A stretch of DNA of 64,000 nucleotides from positions 62,001-126,000 of the forward strand of contig NZ_JAOAOQ010000009.1 of the NCBI RefSeq assembly GCF_030398385.1, in the 5' to 3' direction. The notes under the pieces are model-generated. The model was not told the origin of the DNA. It saw only the letters and a list, made by a program, of their open reading frames with translations, and did no database searches. The position numbers and the translations under genes were made by a program. How positions within the stretch are numbered: the stretch's first letter is position 1; each line of letters begins with the position of its first letter. Positions 18,305 to 27,245 of the stretch are shown one piece after another. This DNA is from Aquibium sp. ELW1220 (GTDB taxonomy: Bacteria > Pseudomonadota > Alphaproteobacteria > Rhizobiales > Rhizobiaceae).

Positions 18305-19912
18305 TTACTCGGCGCAGCTCAGATAGCGCCACATGACACGGTTGTGTGGCTGCCAGAGGTTGCCCTTGATGCAGGGCGCCGAGACGAACCACGTGCCGGG
18401 ATAATAGGTCGGGATGACGGGGGCGTCGTCGGCCACCATTTGCTGGGCCTGCGCGACCAGATCGAGCCACTTGGCGTCGTCCTTCTCGACGAGCGCCTCA
18501 TCCACCAGCTTGTCGAACTCCGGCTTCTCGTAGCCGGTGTTGTTGCCGACGCCGCTGGAATAAACCTGCAGCGAGAAGGAATAGGTCGGATCGAGCGCGA
18601 AGGCGTTGGCGGAGTGCAGGAAGAATGGCGAGCTCCGCTCGGTCGCGTTGCGCCGCGCAGCCATCTCCGCGTTCGGCAGCTTCTTCAGGTCGACGCGGAA
18701 GTTGCTCTTCTGCAGCTGGTCCGCGATCTGGATCGCCAGCGACTCTTCCCACCACCAGGCGGCGGCATATTCGAGCGTGATGTCGACGCCGTCCTTGAAG
18801 CCGGCCTCGGCGAGCAGGGCCTTGGCCTTCTCCGGATCGTGGTCGTACTGGTAGGCCTCGACATAGCCGGTGTTGGCGGGTGCCAGGATCGAGCGGGCGC
18901 GCAGGCCCTTGCCACGGAAGACGTTCTGGTTGAGCGCCTCGTAGTCGAGCGCCCAGGCGACGGCCTGGCGCACCAGCTTGTTGTCGAAGGGCGGCTTCGT
19001 CACGTTGATGCGCAGCGACGCTGACGCCGTCCCCGGGACCGACGTCACCTTGGTGCGCTTGTCGTCGACGAGGTTGACGATCTGGTCCAGCGGCACTTCC
19101 TCGGCGATCGCCACGTCTCCGCCCTGCAGCAGCGCGACGCGGTTCGCCGGGGCCGGGACCTCGCGATACATGACGCGCTTGTAGTAGGGCTTCTCGAACG
19201 GATAGTTCGGGTTCACCTCGAACATCGCGGCTTCGCCGGGGCGCAGCTGTGTCAGGTGGTAAGCACCGAAGCCCGCCGTGTTCTGCTTCAGCCAGGCCAG
19301 CGCGTTGGGGTCCTCCGCCGTGGCGTGCTTCAGCGCTTCCGTCGTGTCGATGATGTGCGGCGTGTAGAGCGCCAGGATCTGCAGGAACATGCGGCGCGGC
19401 GCCGACAGCGTGAACTTGACGTGGCTATCGTCGACTGCCTCGACAGTCGTGACCGCAGCCGTCCTGCGCAGGAACCCGCCTGTCTGCTTTCGTTCCGCGG
19501 CGAGGTTCCAGGACCAGACGACGTCCTGGGCGCGAAGCTTGTTGCCATACGGGCTGACGACGTCCGATCGCAACTTGAATACGTATTCAGTCTTTTCTTC
19601 GTTGGAGGTCCAGCTCTCCGCGAGCAGAGGCTTGATGTCGGTCGGATTGATGATCCTCTCGCGATCCGGTCCGTCGGTGTAGCCATACTGGACGAGGCCT
19701 TCGTAGACGTTGACCATCGTCTCGATGGTGCCCGGCGTCCAGACGTCCGGATCGAGGCTCGTCGGTGCAGAAACACCAGCAATGACAAGGTTTTGAGCCG
19801 TCGCGGCGGTGGCTGTGCACATGACCGCCGCGGCCATGGCAATGGCGGCGATGGAGCCTCGCAGCGCGGCGAGACTTCCGTTGCGTACTGTGAGGGTGGT
19901 TCCCTGCTGCAT
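18305..19912 (-). CDS. ABC transporter periplasmic substrate-binding protein (family 5, DppA/OppA-like)
   Basis: A 535-residue periplasmic receptor and the first gene of the ten-gene operon. After the signal peptide (AAVMCTATAATAQ) the mature part has the SBP_bac_5 layout: APTSLDPDVW, LAESWTSNEEKTEYVFKLR, and VRQAVAWALDYEAL. The frame is open to 20011; ATG 19912 is preferred because AAGGGGAACAGG lies directly before it, with ATG 19945 as the alternative. Family-5 receptors bind peptides, opines, glycosides or other amphipathic compounds, so the name 'dipeptide' should not be taken as the substrate. Confidence 0.88.
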   Translation of the reverse strand: MQQGTTLTVRNGSLAALRGSIAAIAMAAAVMCTATAATAQNLVIAGVSAPTSLDPDVWTPGTIETMVNVYEGLVQYGYTDGPDRERIINPTDIKPLLAESWTSNEEKTEYVFKLRSDVVSPYGNKLRAQDVVWSWNLAAERKQTGGFLRRTAAVTTVEAVDDSHVKFTLSAPRRMFLQILALYTPHIIDTTEALKHATAEDPNALAWLKQNTAGFGAYHLTQLRPGEAAMFEVNPNYPFEKPYYKRVMYREVPAPANRVALLQGGDVAIAEEVPLDQIVNLVDDKRTKVTSVPGTASASLRINVTKPPFDNKLVRQAVAWALDYEALNQNVFRGKGLRARSILAPANTGYVEAYQYDHDPEKAKALLAEAGFKDGVDITLEYAAAWWWEESLAIQIADQLQKSNFRVDLKKLPNAEMAARRNATERSSPFFLHSANAFALDPTYSFSLQVYSSGVGNNTGYEKPEFDKLVDEALVEKDDAKWLDLVAQAQQMVADDAPVIPTYYPGTWFVSAPCIKGNLWQPHNRVMWRYLSCAE

Positions 19913-20034
19913 CCTGTTCCCCTTCGATGCCGGTGAGAGTGCCATGCGGTCGTTCCGATCTCTGCATAGGCGTTCAATCGACACCTTCCGCGCGCTTCGG
20001 GGCGCTTGCAAGCCAGAATTAGTTAGCCTACGGT

Positions 20035-20047
20035 TTAGCTGGACTAA
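20035..20047. promoter_or_regulatory. Candidate LysR-type operator (T-N11-A) in divergent promoter region
   Basis: TTAG and CTAA form an inverted repeat around a 5-nt spacer, giving exactly the T-N11-A pattern bound by LysR-type regulators. Two further TTAG copies lie at 20019-20026. The element is between the divergent LysR gene and the importer/catabolic operon, where such regulators normally bind. Function is inferred from pattern and position. Confidence 0.45.
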
Positions 20048-20088
20048 GCCTATGGGAGAGTTCCACGCGGATACCCGGCATACGCCCG

Positions 20089-21063
20089 TTGCACGTGTTC
20101 GAGGCGTGCGGCCGCCACCGCAGCTTCGCCAAGGCGGCGCTCGAACTCGCCATCACGCCGGGCGCGGTCAGTCAGCAGATCAAATCACTCGAGGAGGAAC
20201 TCGGCACCGAGCTTTTCCGGCGCAAGGCGCGCGGCGTGGAACTCACGGCCGAGGGCGAGCGCTATTTCATCGACGTCCGGCGTTCGTTCGATCTGCTCGG
20301 CGATGCCACGCGCCGCATCATGCGGGCGGAAAGTCCTTCCGAGATCACGATCAGTGTCGAAAGCTCCCTTGCCCAGAACTGGCTCATTCCGCGGCTTCCG
20401 GATTTCTTCAGGCGCCATCCGCAGATCGTGCTGCATGTCGCGGCGCGACCGCTCCCGCGCAACGAGGCGACGCGATTCAGCGACATCGCCATCGCCTATG
20501 GCTGGCGAAGCTATGTCGGCCTGAAGGTGGTCGAGCTGATGACCGAGCAGATCATGCCTGTCTGTTCGCCGGACCTGCTCTCCCGGGTCGGACCATTCGA
20601 CGGGCCGGACTGGTTCCGGCGCGCGGTGCTGATCCACGACCACACGTTCGGCAGCCAAGGGCTGATGCCGGGTTGGCAGGGCTGGTTCGAGACCGTGGGC
20701 TATCTCGACCTTCCCACCGAATCCGGCGTCAGCTTCGCCTCGTCGGCGATGTGCCTCTCCTTTGCCGCCGCCGGGGGCGGCGTGGCACTGGGCAGGAGCC
20801 GGCTGGTGGAGTCGCTGCTCGCGGAGGGAAAGCTGGTCAACCCGACCGGCATGTCGACGGCATCGCCATCGCCCTATTTCCTGGTCGGCAGCGGCGTGCT
20901 CGTCGACACGCCCGCGGTCCGCATCCTGGTGAAATGGCTTTTCGAAGCCGCCGGATCGGCGCCGACGGACGCAGCGGGAGCGTCCGCTTCGCCGGAGGAG
21001 TCGGAATTGCGTCGGTTCGGCGCCGCGGATCGGAGCGGGGCGGGCGCCCGCCGCGACGGCTGA
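20089..21063 (+). CDS. LysR-family transcriptional regulator (GcvA-like), start codon uncertain
   Basis: A DNA-binding regulator with an N-terminal winged helix-turn-helix (FEACGRHRSFAKAALELAI, then PGAVSQQIKSLEEELG) and a LysR substrate-binding domain (ITISVESSLAQNWLIPRLPDF). The GcvA-type C terminus is extended by a Ser/Ala/Arg-rich tail. The first ordinary start in frame is TTG at 20089, but the frame reads RIPGIRPL just before it, exactly the residues expected after the initiator Met in this family. A GGGAGAG at 20054-20060 lies 4 nt before an ACG at 20065 where that Met should be. The real start may therefore be ACG 20065. It is divergent from the catabolic operon and most likely controls it. 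Confidence 0.87.
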   Translation: MHVFEACGRHRSFAKAALELAITPGAVSQQIKSLEEELGTELFRRKARGVELTAEGERYFIDVRRSFDLLGDATRRIMRAESPSEITISVESSLAQNWLIPRLPDFFRRHPQIVLHVAARPLPRNEATRFSDIAIAYGWRSYVGLKVVELMTEQIMPVCSPDLLSRVGPFDGPDWFRRAVLIHDHTFGSQGLMPGWQGWFETVGYLDLPTESGVSFASSAMCLSFAAAGGGVALGRSRLVESLLAEGKLVNPTGMSTASPSPYFLVGSGVLVDTPAVRILVKWLFEAAGSAPTDAAGASASPEESELRRFGAADRSGAGARRDG

Positions 21064-21119
21064 GCGAATGTTGCAAGATGCCGGCGCGGAGCTGAGCCCC
21101 GCGCCAGCCCGTTTCTCTG

Positions 21120-23015
21120 CTACTCCGCCGCCATCAGGCGGGGGCGGTTGCGGAACACCGGGGCGCGGGGCGCCTCGAAGCCGGTCTCGGCCTTGCAGCG
21201 CGACTTGAGTTCCTCGATCGAGGTGAAGCCGCGGTCGAACAGGCCAACCGGCTTCGGCCGCGCCTTCATCTCGGTGCGCAGCGCCTCAGTCGCCGCCGCG
21301 TCCAACTTGCTATCCGAGATCACGACGCCGTAGCGCCGCGCGCCCTCCACCGTCACCTGACCGCGCCTGACGTCGAGCAGCACCAGTTCGGCGTCGCGCT
21401 CGGTCGGGTCGCCCCAGCCGCCGCCGCCCCAGGTGTTGAAGTAGAGGATGTCGCCGGGATTGACCTCGATGCGGTCGCACTTGGACGGAATGTTCTCCTC
21501 CGTGCCGTCGGTCCGCACGAGGCGCTTGGTCGAGCGCAGACCGGGCTCGCCGCCATTGACGCCCCAGGGATAGGTCAGCCAGCGGTCGTCGTGGATGGAG
21601 ATCTCGCCGCGCTCGGTCATCTCGTAGGCGATGACGATGCCGTTGCCGCCGCGGTGCAGGCCCGCGCCGCCGCTGTCGGGGATCGTGGAGTACTCGCGGA
21701 TGCGCAGCGGGAAATAGGCCTCGAGGAACTCGTTCGGCACGTTGGTGAAGGCCGGCCACATCGAGTGCCCGTCCGGTCCGTCGCCGGCGGGGCGGCCGGG
21801 CACGCCGCCGAAGCCGATCTGGAAGAGCTGGTACCACTCGCCTTCCTGGTTGAAGCCCGAATACATGAAATGCGGGCTGTCGGAGAAGCCGGCCGCGTTG
21901 AGCGCGTCGGGTGCGCCCTGGCCGAGCAGGCCGCCCATCAGGTCGAAGATGCGGCCGAGCATGTGGGTGCGGCAGGACAGCGCCGCCGGCTTCTTCGGCT
22001 TGAGGATGCAGCCTTCCGGGATGTGCACGTCGACCAGATCGTAGAACCCGTCGTTGAACAGGATCTGCGGGTCGAAGAGGTTGATCGTGAAGGCGCCGAA
22101 GAACATCTTGAACATCTCCTCGTTGAGGAGAAAGTTGATCGACGAGAAGCTCTGCGGATCGCTGGCCGAGAAGTCGAAATAGGCGATCTCGCCCTCGCGG
22201 TGCAGCGAGCAGGCGATCTTGTAGGGGCCGTTGCCCATGCCGTCGTCGTCGATCCAGTCCTCGAAATAGGCCTTCTTGCCGTCCTTGGCCTCCGGGATGA
22301 TCATCTGGATGATGGCGCTCATGGCCGCGCGGTTGCGGTCGAGCATGTCCCACATGGCGGAGATGTATTCGTCGGCGCCGAAGCGGTCGATGTTCTCGCG
22401 CACCCGGCGTTCGGCGAGCCGGAGCGCCGCGATGATGGCGAAGAAGTCCGACTTGTTCCACTCCGGCATGCGGGTGTTGTGCAGCAGGATGTTGAGGATC
22501 TCGCCCTGCAGCTGCGCCTTGCGGTAGATCTTGGTCGGCGGGATGATGATGCCTTCCTCGTAGATCATCTTGGCGTCGGTCGGCAGCGAGCCGGGCACCT
22601 TGCCGCCCACGTCGGTCATGTGGCCGAACATCGCCGCCCAGCTGACCAGCTTGCCCTCGTGGAAGATCGGCATCATCAGGAGCCAGTCGTTGAGATGGCT
22701 GACCGCGCCGCCGCAGCTGTAGGGATCGTTGGTGATGAAGATGTCGCCGTCCTCGATCGTGCCGTCATAGCCGGCGATGAAGCCGTAGAGGAACGAGCCG
22801 AACTGGCCGACGACCATCTTGCCTTCGTGGTTGGCGATCATCGGGAAGGCGTCGTGCTGTTCGCGGATGCCCGGCGACATGGCGGTGCGGAACAGCACCG
22901 CGTCCATCTCGTTGCGGGCATTGCGCAGGGCGTTCTCGACGATGTCGAGCGTGATCGGGTCGACCGCAACGCGGTTGAAGGGGACCGTGCTGGTTTCGAT
23001 GATACGGGCTGGCAT
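21120..23015 (-). CDS. hyuB: Hydantoinase B / oxoprolinase-family subunit (HyuB-like)
   Basis: A 631-residue protein of the hydantoinase B/oxoprolinase family, which together with HyuA opens cyclic imides (hydantoins, 5-oxoproline) in an ATP-dependent reaction; related pairs form the core of acetone and acetophenone carboxylases. The family start DPITLDIVENALRNARNEMD, the NDPYSCGGAVSHLNDW segment, GHMTDVGGKVPGS and the late GGAGLHRGGNG and WGGGGWGDP motifs are all visible. It follows hyuA after 15 nt and ends facing the LysR gene. The substrate of this pair is not clear from sequence. Confidence 0.9.
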   Translation of the reverse strand: MPARIIETSTVPFNRVAVDPITLDIVENALRNARNEMDAVLFRTAMSPGIREQHDAFPMIANHEGKMVVGQFGSFLYGFIAGYDGTIEDGDIFITNDPYSCGGAVSHLNDWLLMMPIFHEGKLVSWAAMFGHMTDVGGKVPGSLPTDAKMIYEEGIIIPPTKIYRKAQLQGEILNILLHNTRMPEWNKSDFFAIIAALRLAERRVRENIDRFGADEYISAMWDMLDRNRAAMSAIIQMIIPEAKDGKKAYFEDWIDDDGMGNGPYKIACSLHREGEIAYFDFSASDPQSFSSINFLLNEEMFKMFFGAFTINLFDPQILFNDGFYDLVDVHIPEGCILKPKKPAALSCRTHMLGRIFDLMGGLLGQGAPDALNAAGFSDSPHFMYSGFNQEGEWYQLFQIGFGGVPGRPAGDGPDGHSMWPAFTNVPNEFLEAYFPLRIREYSTIPDSGGAGLHRGGNGIVIAYEMTERGEISIHDDRWLTYPWGVNGGEPGLRSTKRLVRTDGTEENIPSKCDRIEVNPGDILYFNTWGGGGWGDPTERDAELVLLDVRRGQVTVEGARRYGVVISDSKLDAAATEALRTEMKARPKPVGLFDRGFTSIEELKSRCKAETGFEAPRAPVFRNRPRLMAAE

Positions 23016-23030
23016 TGTTTCTTCCCCCTC

Positions 23031-25148
23031 TTACTGCGCGTTCTTGTGGTCGGACGGCCAGATCAGGATGTTGCCGACGTCGTCGATCACCCCGACATGG
23101 TCGGGCAGGATGACGGTGGTCGAATCCATCTCGACGACGATGGCCGGTCCGGCGACCCTGTTGCCGGGCCTGAGCTTGCCGCGCTCGTAGATGTGGCCGT
23201 CGCGCCAGGCGCCGTCGGCATAGATGCGGGTCGCCTGGACGCGGGCCGCGGACGAGTCCGGCCCGTCCCTGCTGGTTTCGGGGTTGACGAAGCTCTTCTC
23301 CGCGCCCTGCACCACTGCGCGCAGGCCGACCAGTTCGTGCTCGGCATCGAGCGCGAAGGTGAAGAGCTGCTCGTGCTCGGCATCGAAGCGCGTCGTCACG
23401 CCCGCGAGACCTTCGGCCGCGAAGTCGGCGGGACCGATGTCGACCGTGAGCTTCATGCCCTGGCCCTTGTAGCGGATGTCGACCTGGTAGACGACGTGCT
23501 GCTCCTTCTCCGACACGCCCTCGGCAGTCAGCTCCTTCGCGGCGGATGCCGCGAGGTCCTCGAGGCGGCCGGCGATCTCGGCGTCGGTCACGTCGCGCAC
23601 CAGCGTCACGTAGGTCTGGCTGGCCTCGTTGCGCAGCCGGGTCGTCGCGTCGCCATAGGCGCACAGCACGCCCGGCCCGGGCGGAATGACGGCCGGCCAG
23701 GACTTGATGATCCGGGCGAGCGCATTGGCGTGGAGCGGGCCGGCGCCGCCGAAGCCGATCAGGGCGAAGTCGCGCGGGTCGTAGCCCTGCTCGACAGAGA
23801 CCAGACGCAGCGCGCCCACCATGTTCTCGTTGACGATGCGGACGATGCCTTCGGCCGTGTCCTCGATCGACTTGCCGAGCACCTCGGCGATCGTGCCGAC
23901 GGCCTTGGCGGCGAGGTCGCGGCTGATCTCCATGTCGCCGCCGAGCTTGGCGTCGGAGGGCAGGTAGCCCAGCACGACGTTGGCGTCGGTGACGGTCGGG
24001 AGTTCGCCGCCCTTCTTGTAGGCGGCGGGTCCGGGAACGGCACCGGCAGACTGCGGGCCGACGCGCAGGGCCTTGGTGAGCGCGGGGATGTAGGCGATGG
24101 AGCCGCCGCCTGCGCCCACGGTGCGGACGTCGATCGACGGCGCGCGCACGGTCACGTCGCCGACGCGGGTCTCGCGACGGGTGCGGGCGATCGAGTTCTG
24201 GATCAGCGCGACGTCGGTCGAGGTTCCGCCCATGTCGAAGGTCAGCAGGTTCTTCAGCTTGCCCTGCTTGGCGATCCACAGCGCGCCGGCCACGCCGCCG
24301 GCCGGGCCGGACATCAGGAGGTTGACCGGCTGGTCCATGGCGCCCTGCGCCGACGACAGGCCGCCGTCGGAGCGCAGGATGCGCAGGTTGACGTCGGCGC
24401 CCATGCGGCGCTGGATCTCGTTCTGCAGGTTGGAGACATATTTCGACACGACCGGGCGGACGTAGGAATTCACCACCGTCGTCTCGGCGCGCTCGTATTC
24501 ATACATTTCCGGCATGACCGCGGCCGAGGTCGAGACCGGGATGTGCGGCGCGATCTCGCGCGCGATCTCGGCGATGCGCCGTTCGTGGACGTCGTTCACG
24601 TAGCTGTTGAACAGCGCGATCGTCAGCGCCTGGATGCCGGAAGACAGCAGCACGGTCAGGTCGCGGCGGATGGCGTCTTCATCGAGCGGCACCAGGACCG
24701 CCCCCTTCGCGTCGAGGCGCTCGTTAGCCTCGATCGTGTGCTCGAGCGGCGCCAGCGGCGGGCGCTTGTTCCAGATCACCCAGCCGCCCAGGCCGCCCGG
24801 AACGTAGGAGCGGGCAATCTGCAGGATGTCGCGGTAGCCCTTGGTCGTCACCAGGCCCACCAGCGCACCCGACGAGGTCAGCACCGTGTTGGTGGCAACC
24901 GTGGTTCCGTGCATCACCTCGGTGATGTCGTGCGGGTCGATGCCGGCGATGCGGCAGATCTTCTCGATCCCGTTGAGGACGCCGACCGAGCTGTCCTGCG
25001 GCGTCGACGGCACCTTGGCCATGTAGGTCCTGCCGTTCTTCTCATCGAGGAGAAGCAGGTCCGTGAACGTACCGCCCACGTCCACGCCCAGGCGCAGCCT
25101 GCCTCCGCCGGGTTTCGGCATCGTCGTCGTCGATTCCGCTGCGGCCAC
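23031..25148 (-). CDS. hyuA: Hydantoinase A / oxoprolinase-family ATPase subunit (HyuA-like)
   Basis: A protein of 705 residues with the ASKHA-type fold of HyuA and 5-oxoprolinase. The N-terminal GVDVGGTFTDLLLLD phosphate loop, HGTTVATN, the FDMGGTSTDVALI second phosphate motif and the GGAGPLHA adenosine motif are visible. The frame is open to ATG 25211, but a GTG at 25148 follows a perfect AGGAGG with six-base spacing, which decides the start. It precedes hyuB in a two-gene operon. A TTGT-N4-ACAA repeat overlapping a TACAAT hexamer lies about 90 nt upstream. Confidence 0.91.
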   Translation of the reverse strand: MAAAESTTTMPKPGGGRLRLGVDVGGTFTDLLLLDEKNGRTYMAKVPSTPQDSSVGVLNGIEKICRIAGIDPHDITEVMHGTTVATNTVLTSSGALVGLVTTKGYRDILQIARSYVPGGLGGWVIWNKRPPLAPLEHTIEANERLDAKGAVLVPLDEDAIRRDLTVLLSSGIQALTIALFNSYVNDVHERRIAEIAREIAPHIPVSTSAAVMPEMYEYERAETTVVNSYVRPVVSKYVSNLQNEIQRRMGADVNLRILRSDGGLSSAQGAMDQPVNLLMSGPAGGVAGALWIAKQGKLKNLLTFDMGGTSTDVALIQNSIARTRRETRVGDVTVRAPSIDVRTVGAGGGSIAYIPALTKALRVGPQSAGAVPGPAAYKKGGELPTVTDANVVLGYLPSDAKLGGDMEISRDLAAKAVGTIAEVLGKSIEDTAEGIVRIVNENMVGALRLVSVEQGYDPRDFALIGFGGAGPLHANALARIIKSWPAVIPPGPGVLCAYGDATTRLRNEASQTYVTLVRDVTDAEIAGRLEDLAASAAKELTAEGVSEKEQHVVYQVDIRYKGQGMKLTVDIGPADFAAEGLAGVTTRFDAEHEQLFTFALDAEHELVGLRAVVQGAEKSFVNPETSRDGPDSSAARVQATRIYADGAWRDGHIYERGKLRPGNRVAGPAIVVEMDSTTVILPDHVGVIDDVGNILIWPSDHKNAQ

Positions 25149-25517
25149 TTTCGTCCTCCTCTGCAAGCTCCCCCAGGCCGGCCGGATGGGCGGTATGGCG
25201 GGATTCATCATGACAAATTCCTTAGGGGCAACCTAATTGTATGGACAAGCAGCCGCAAGCGGATTCGTCGGCGGGACGGCGCCGGTTTGTCCAGAGAGGC
25301 GCGGCAGGACAGCGCGGCTGGAGCGGCGCGGAGCACGCGGTGTGACGCGGTGAGGGAAGTTGCGGCAGGCAGAGTCAGTTCGCGACCCGGTCAACGCGGG
25401 CCATCGCCATTGAAGTAGGGTGAAGTGGACACCCACTTCTTGCCTGCACCTTACGTGGCGCCGTTTACGGACGAACAGGAAGAAAGATAGACGCGCAAGC
25501 TGGCGTCCGGGAACTGA
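25149..25517. other. Intergenic region between hyuA and tRNA-Val
   Basis: About 370 bases without a convincing gene. It contains the hyuAB promoter/operator candidate near 25236-25248 and the strong AGGAGG ribosome-binding site of hyuA. The rest, up to the 3' end of the tRNA gene, shows no conserved structure that I can recognise. Short open frames here have no codon or start-site support. Confidence 0.6.
25237..25248 (-). promoter_or_regulatory. Candidate GntR-type operator overlapping hyuAB -10 region
   Basis: TTGT and ACAA form a perfect inverted repeat around four bases. On the minus strand the overlapping hexamer TACAAT (25236-25241) is a near-consensus -10 box about 90 nt before the hyuA GTG. 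GntR/FCD regulators bind short GT-N-AC palindromes of this kind, and a site over the -10 would repress. No GntR gene lies in the window. No well-spaced -35 was found. Confidence 0.35.
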
Positions 25518-25592
<75 letters not shown>

Positions 25593-25605
25593 ATCAGCGA
25601 CGCGC

Positions 25606-25634
25606 ATACACCACACAAACCTCGGGGGCGTCAA
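25606..25634 (-). promoter_or_regulatory. Promoter of tRNA-Val
   Basis: On the minus strand TTGACG (25629-25634) and GTGTAT (25606-25611) are separated by 17 bases and end 13 nt before the tRNA 5' end. This fits a housekeeping sigma factor promoter with the transcript starting just before the tRNA. Confidence 0.55.
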
Positions 25635-25707
25635 TGGCAAAAGCGTCGTTGTTTTCGTTTCCGCAGCGGCAGGCCGAGGGGCGGCCGACCGTGGGTCGCG
25701 GCAGGCC

Positions 25708-26070
25708 TCAGGCGGCCTGCAGCATCTTCTCCACCTCGTGCACGAGATCGCGCAGGTGGAAGGGCTTCGACAGGACCTTGGCGTCCTTCGGGGCCTTGGA
25801 ATCGGGGTTGAGGGCGACGGCGGCAAAACCGGTGATGAACATCACCTTGAGGTCCGGATCGATCTCGGTGGCCCGGCGGGCCAGTTCGATGCCGTCCATC
25901 TCGGGCATGACGATGTCGGTCAGGAGAAGCGAGAAGGGCTCCTCGCGCAGCCTCTCGTAGGCGCTGGCGCCATTGTCGAAATCGCTGACGTCGTATCCCG
26001 CCCGTTCCAGCGCCTTGACGAGGAAGCGGCGCATGTCGTCGTCGTCTTCAGCAAGAAGGATTCTCGCCAT
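25708..26070 (-). CDS. cpdR: CpdR-type single-domain response regulator
   Basis: A 120-residue stand-alone receiver domain. In alphaproteobacteria CpdR is dephosphorylated to deliver ClpXP to substrates and is controlled by the CckA-ChpT phosphorelay, linking proteolysis to the cell cycle. The acidic triad starts at AEDDDD, the phospho-acceptor is Asp52 in LLLTDIVMPEMDG, the switch Thr is in MFITGFA, and the Lys is in LSKPF. The LNPDSKAPKDAKVLSKPFHLRD block and the C-terminal AA match CpdR, not a general receiver. The neighbouring N-formylglutamate amidohydrolase gene is the usual rhizobial partner. Confidence 0.92.
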   Translation of the reverse strand: MARILLAEDDDDMRRFLVKALERAGYDVSDFDNGASAYERLREEPFSLLLTDIVMPEMDGIELARRATEIDPDLKVMFITGFAAVALNPDSKAPKDAKVLSKPFHLRDLVHEVEKMLQAA

Positions 26071-26295
26071 GTCTCCCGTTCCGAATCATCGATGCCTGCC
26101 GGCGCGAGGCTCACCCCGGATCAAGCCGGATATATGAGGGAGCGGGGGTAAACATCAAGTGAATTCGGCCCTCCGGACGCGCTTCCGGCGCGCTTGCCGG
26201 CGGGCGTCGCGGCGATGTCGCGCACTGGACAGCGGCGTGACGCGGTGGCACGTTCCGGGCATGACGATCGCCCCGATGCGGCCGGCGCCCCGCCC

Positions 26296-27186
26296 ATGAG
26301 CGCCGAACTCGACTTCGCGCAGGTCGCACCCTTCGAGGTGCGGCAGCCGGCCCGGCAGACCGCCCCCTTCGTGTTCAACTCGCCGCACAGCGGGCGCCAC
26401 TATCCGCCGCGCTTCCTGGCGATGGCGCGGCTCGACGCCGAGGCGATCCGCCGCTCGGAGGACTGCTTCGTCGACGAACTGTTCTCGCACGCGCTGACGT
26501 TCGGCGCGCCGATGATGGCGGCGAACTTCCCGCGCGCCTACCTGGACGTGAACCGCGAGCCATTCGAGCTCGACCCGCGGATGTTCCTGCAGGCGCCGCC
26601 GCCGCACGCCAACATCCGCTCGGCACGCGTGGCCGGCGGGCTTGGCACGGTGCCCCGCATCGTCGGGGAAGGACAGGAGATCTATGCCGGTCGCATTCCG
26701 CTCGACGAGGCGACCAGTCGCATCGAAGGCATCTACAAGCCCTACCACGACCGGCTGCGCGGCCTCGTGCTCGCCACGCAGGCGCGCTTCGGCGTCGCCG
26801 CGCTGATCGATTGCCACTCGATGCCGGCCAGCATCCGCGTCGGCGATTCGGGCGTGCGGCCCGATTTCATCGTCGGCGACCGGTTCGGTGCCTCCGCCTC
26901 GGCCGCCATGACCGAAACGGCGATCGGCATCCTGATTTCGCTCGGCTATACGGTCGCGCACAACAAGCCCTATGCCGGCGGTTTCATCACCGAGCACTAC
27001 GGTCGCCCGGCGCGCGGCCTGCACGCGCTGCAGATTGAGGTCAATCGCGGCCTCTACATGAACGAACGGACCTACCAGAAATCGAACGGCTTCCTGCCGC
27101 TGGCCGAGGACATCGGCCGCTTCATCGCCCGGCTCGTCATGGCGGCGCCCTTCGGCGAGGAACGCGTGCCTCTCGCTGCGGAGTGA
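26296..27186 (+). CDS. N-formylglutamate amidohydrolase family protein
   Basis: A 296-residue protein of the FGase (HutG-type, N-formylglutamate deformylase) family. The sequence shows FNSPHSGRHYP near the N terminus, the EDCFVDELF segment, LDVNREPFELDP, DCHSMP, and EVNRGLYM with metal and catalytic residues typical of the family. The ATG at 26296 is chosen over upstream in-frame codons because the preceding residues are unstructured and run into the divergent promoter region with cpdR. In rhizobia this gene sits beside cpdR without other histidine-utilisation genes, so a role outside histidine breakdown is possible. Confidence 0.9.
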   Translation: MSAELDFAQVAPFEVRQPARQTAPFVFNSPHSGRHYPPRFLAMARLDAEAIRRSEDCFVDELFSHALTFGAPMMAANFPRAYLDVNREPFELDPRMFLQAPPPHANIRSARVAGGLGTVPRIVGEGQEIYAGRIPLDEATSRIEGIYKPYHDRLRGLVLATQARFGVAALIDCHSMPASIRVGDSGVRPDFIVGDRFGASASAAMTETAIGILISLGYTVAHNKPYAGGFITEHYGRPARGLHALQIEVNRGLYMNERTYQKSNGFLPLAEDIGRFIARLVMAAPFGEERVPLAAE

Positions 27187-27245
27187 TCGCAGCAGTCCGC
27201 CTTCACGGGGCGAGCCCTGAAGGGAGCGCAAACGCCTGCCGCGCG

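Noticed and set aside
20052..21095. ATG 20052 as the start of the LysR gene
   Set aside because: The codon is in another frame; that frame gives an Arg/Pro/Ala-rich sequence without a helix-turn-helix.
21591..25418. Plus-strand open frame of 1275 codons antisense to hyuB and hyuA
   Set aside because: It is a GC-rich mirror of two well-supported genes, has a low-complexity His/Asp/Arg-rich composition and no family motif or start-site support.
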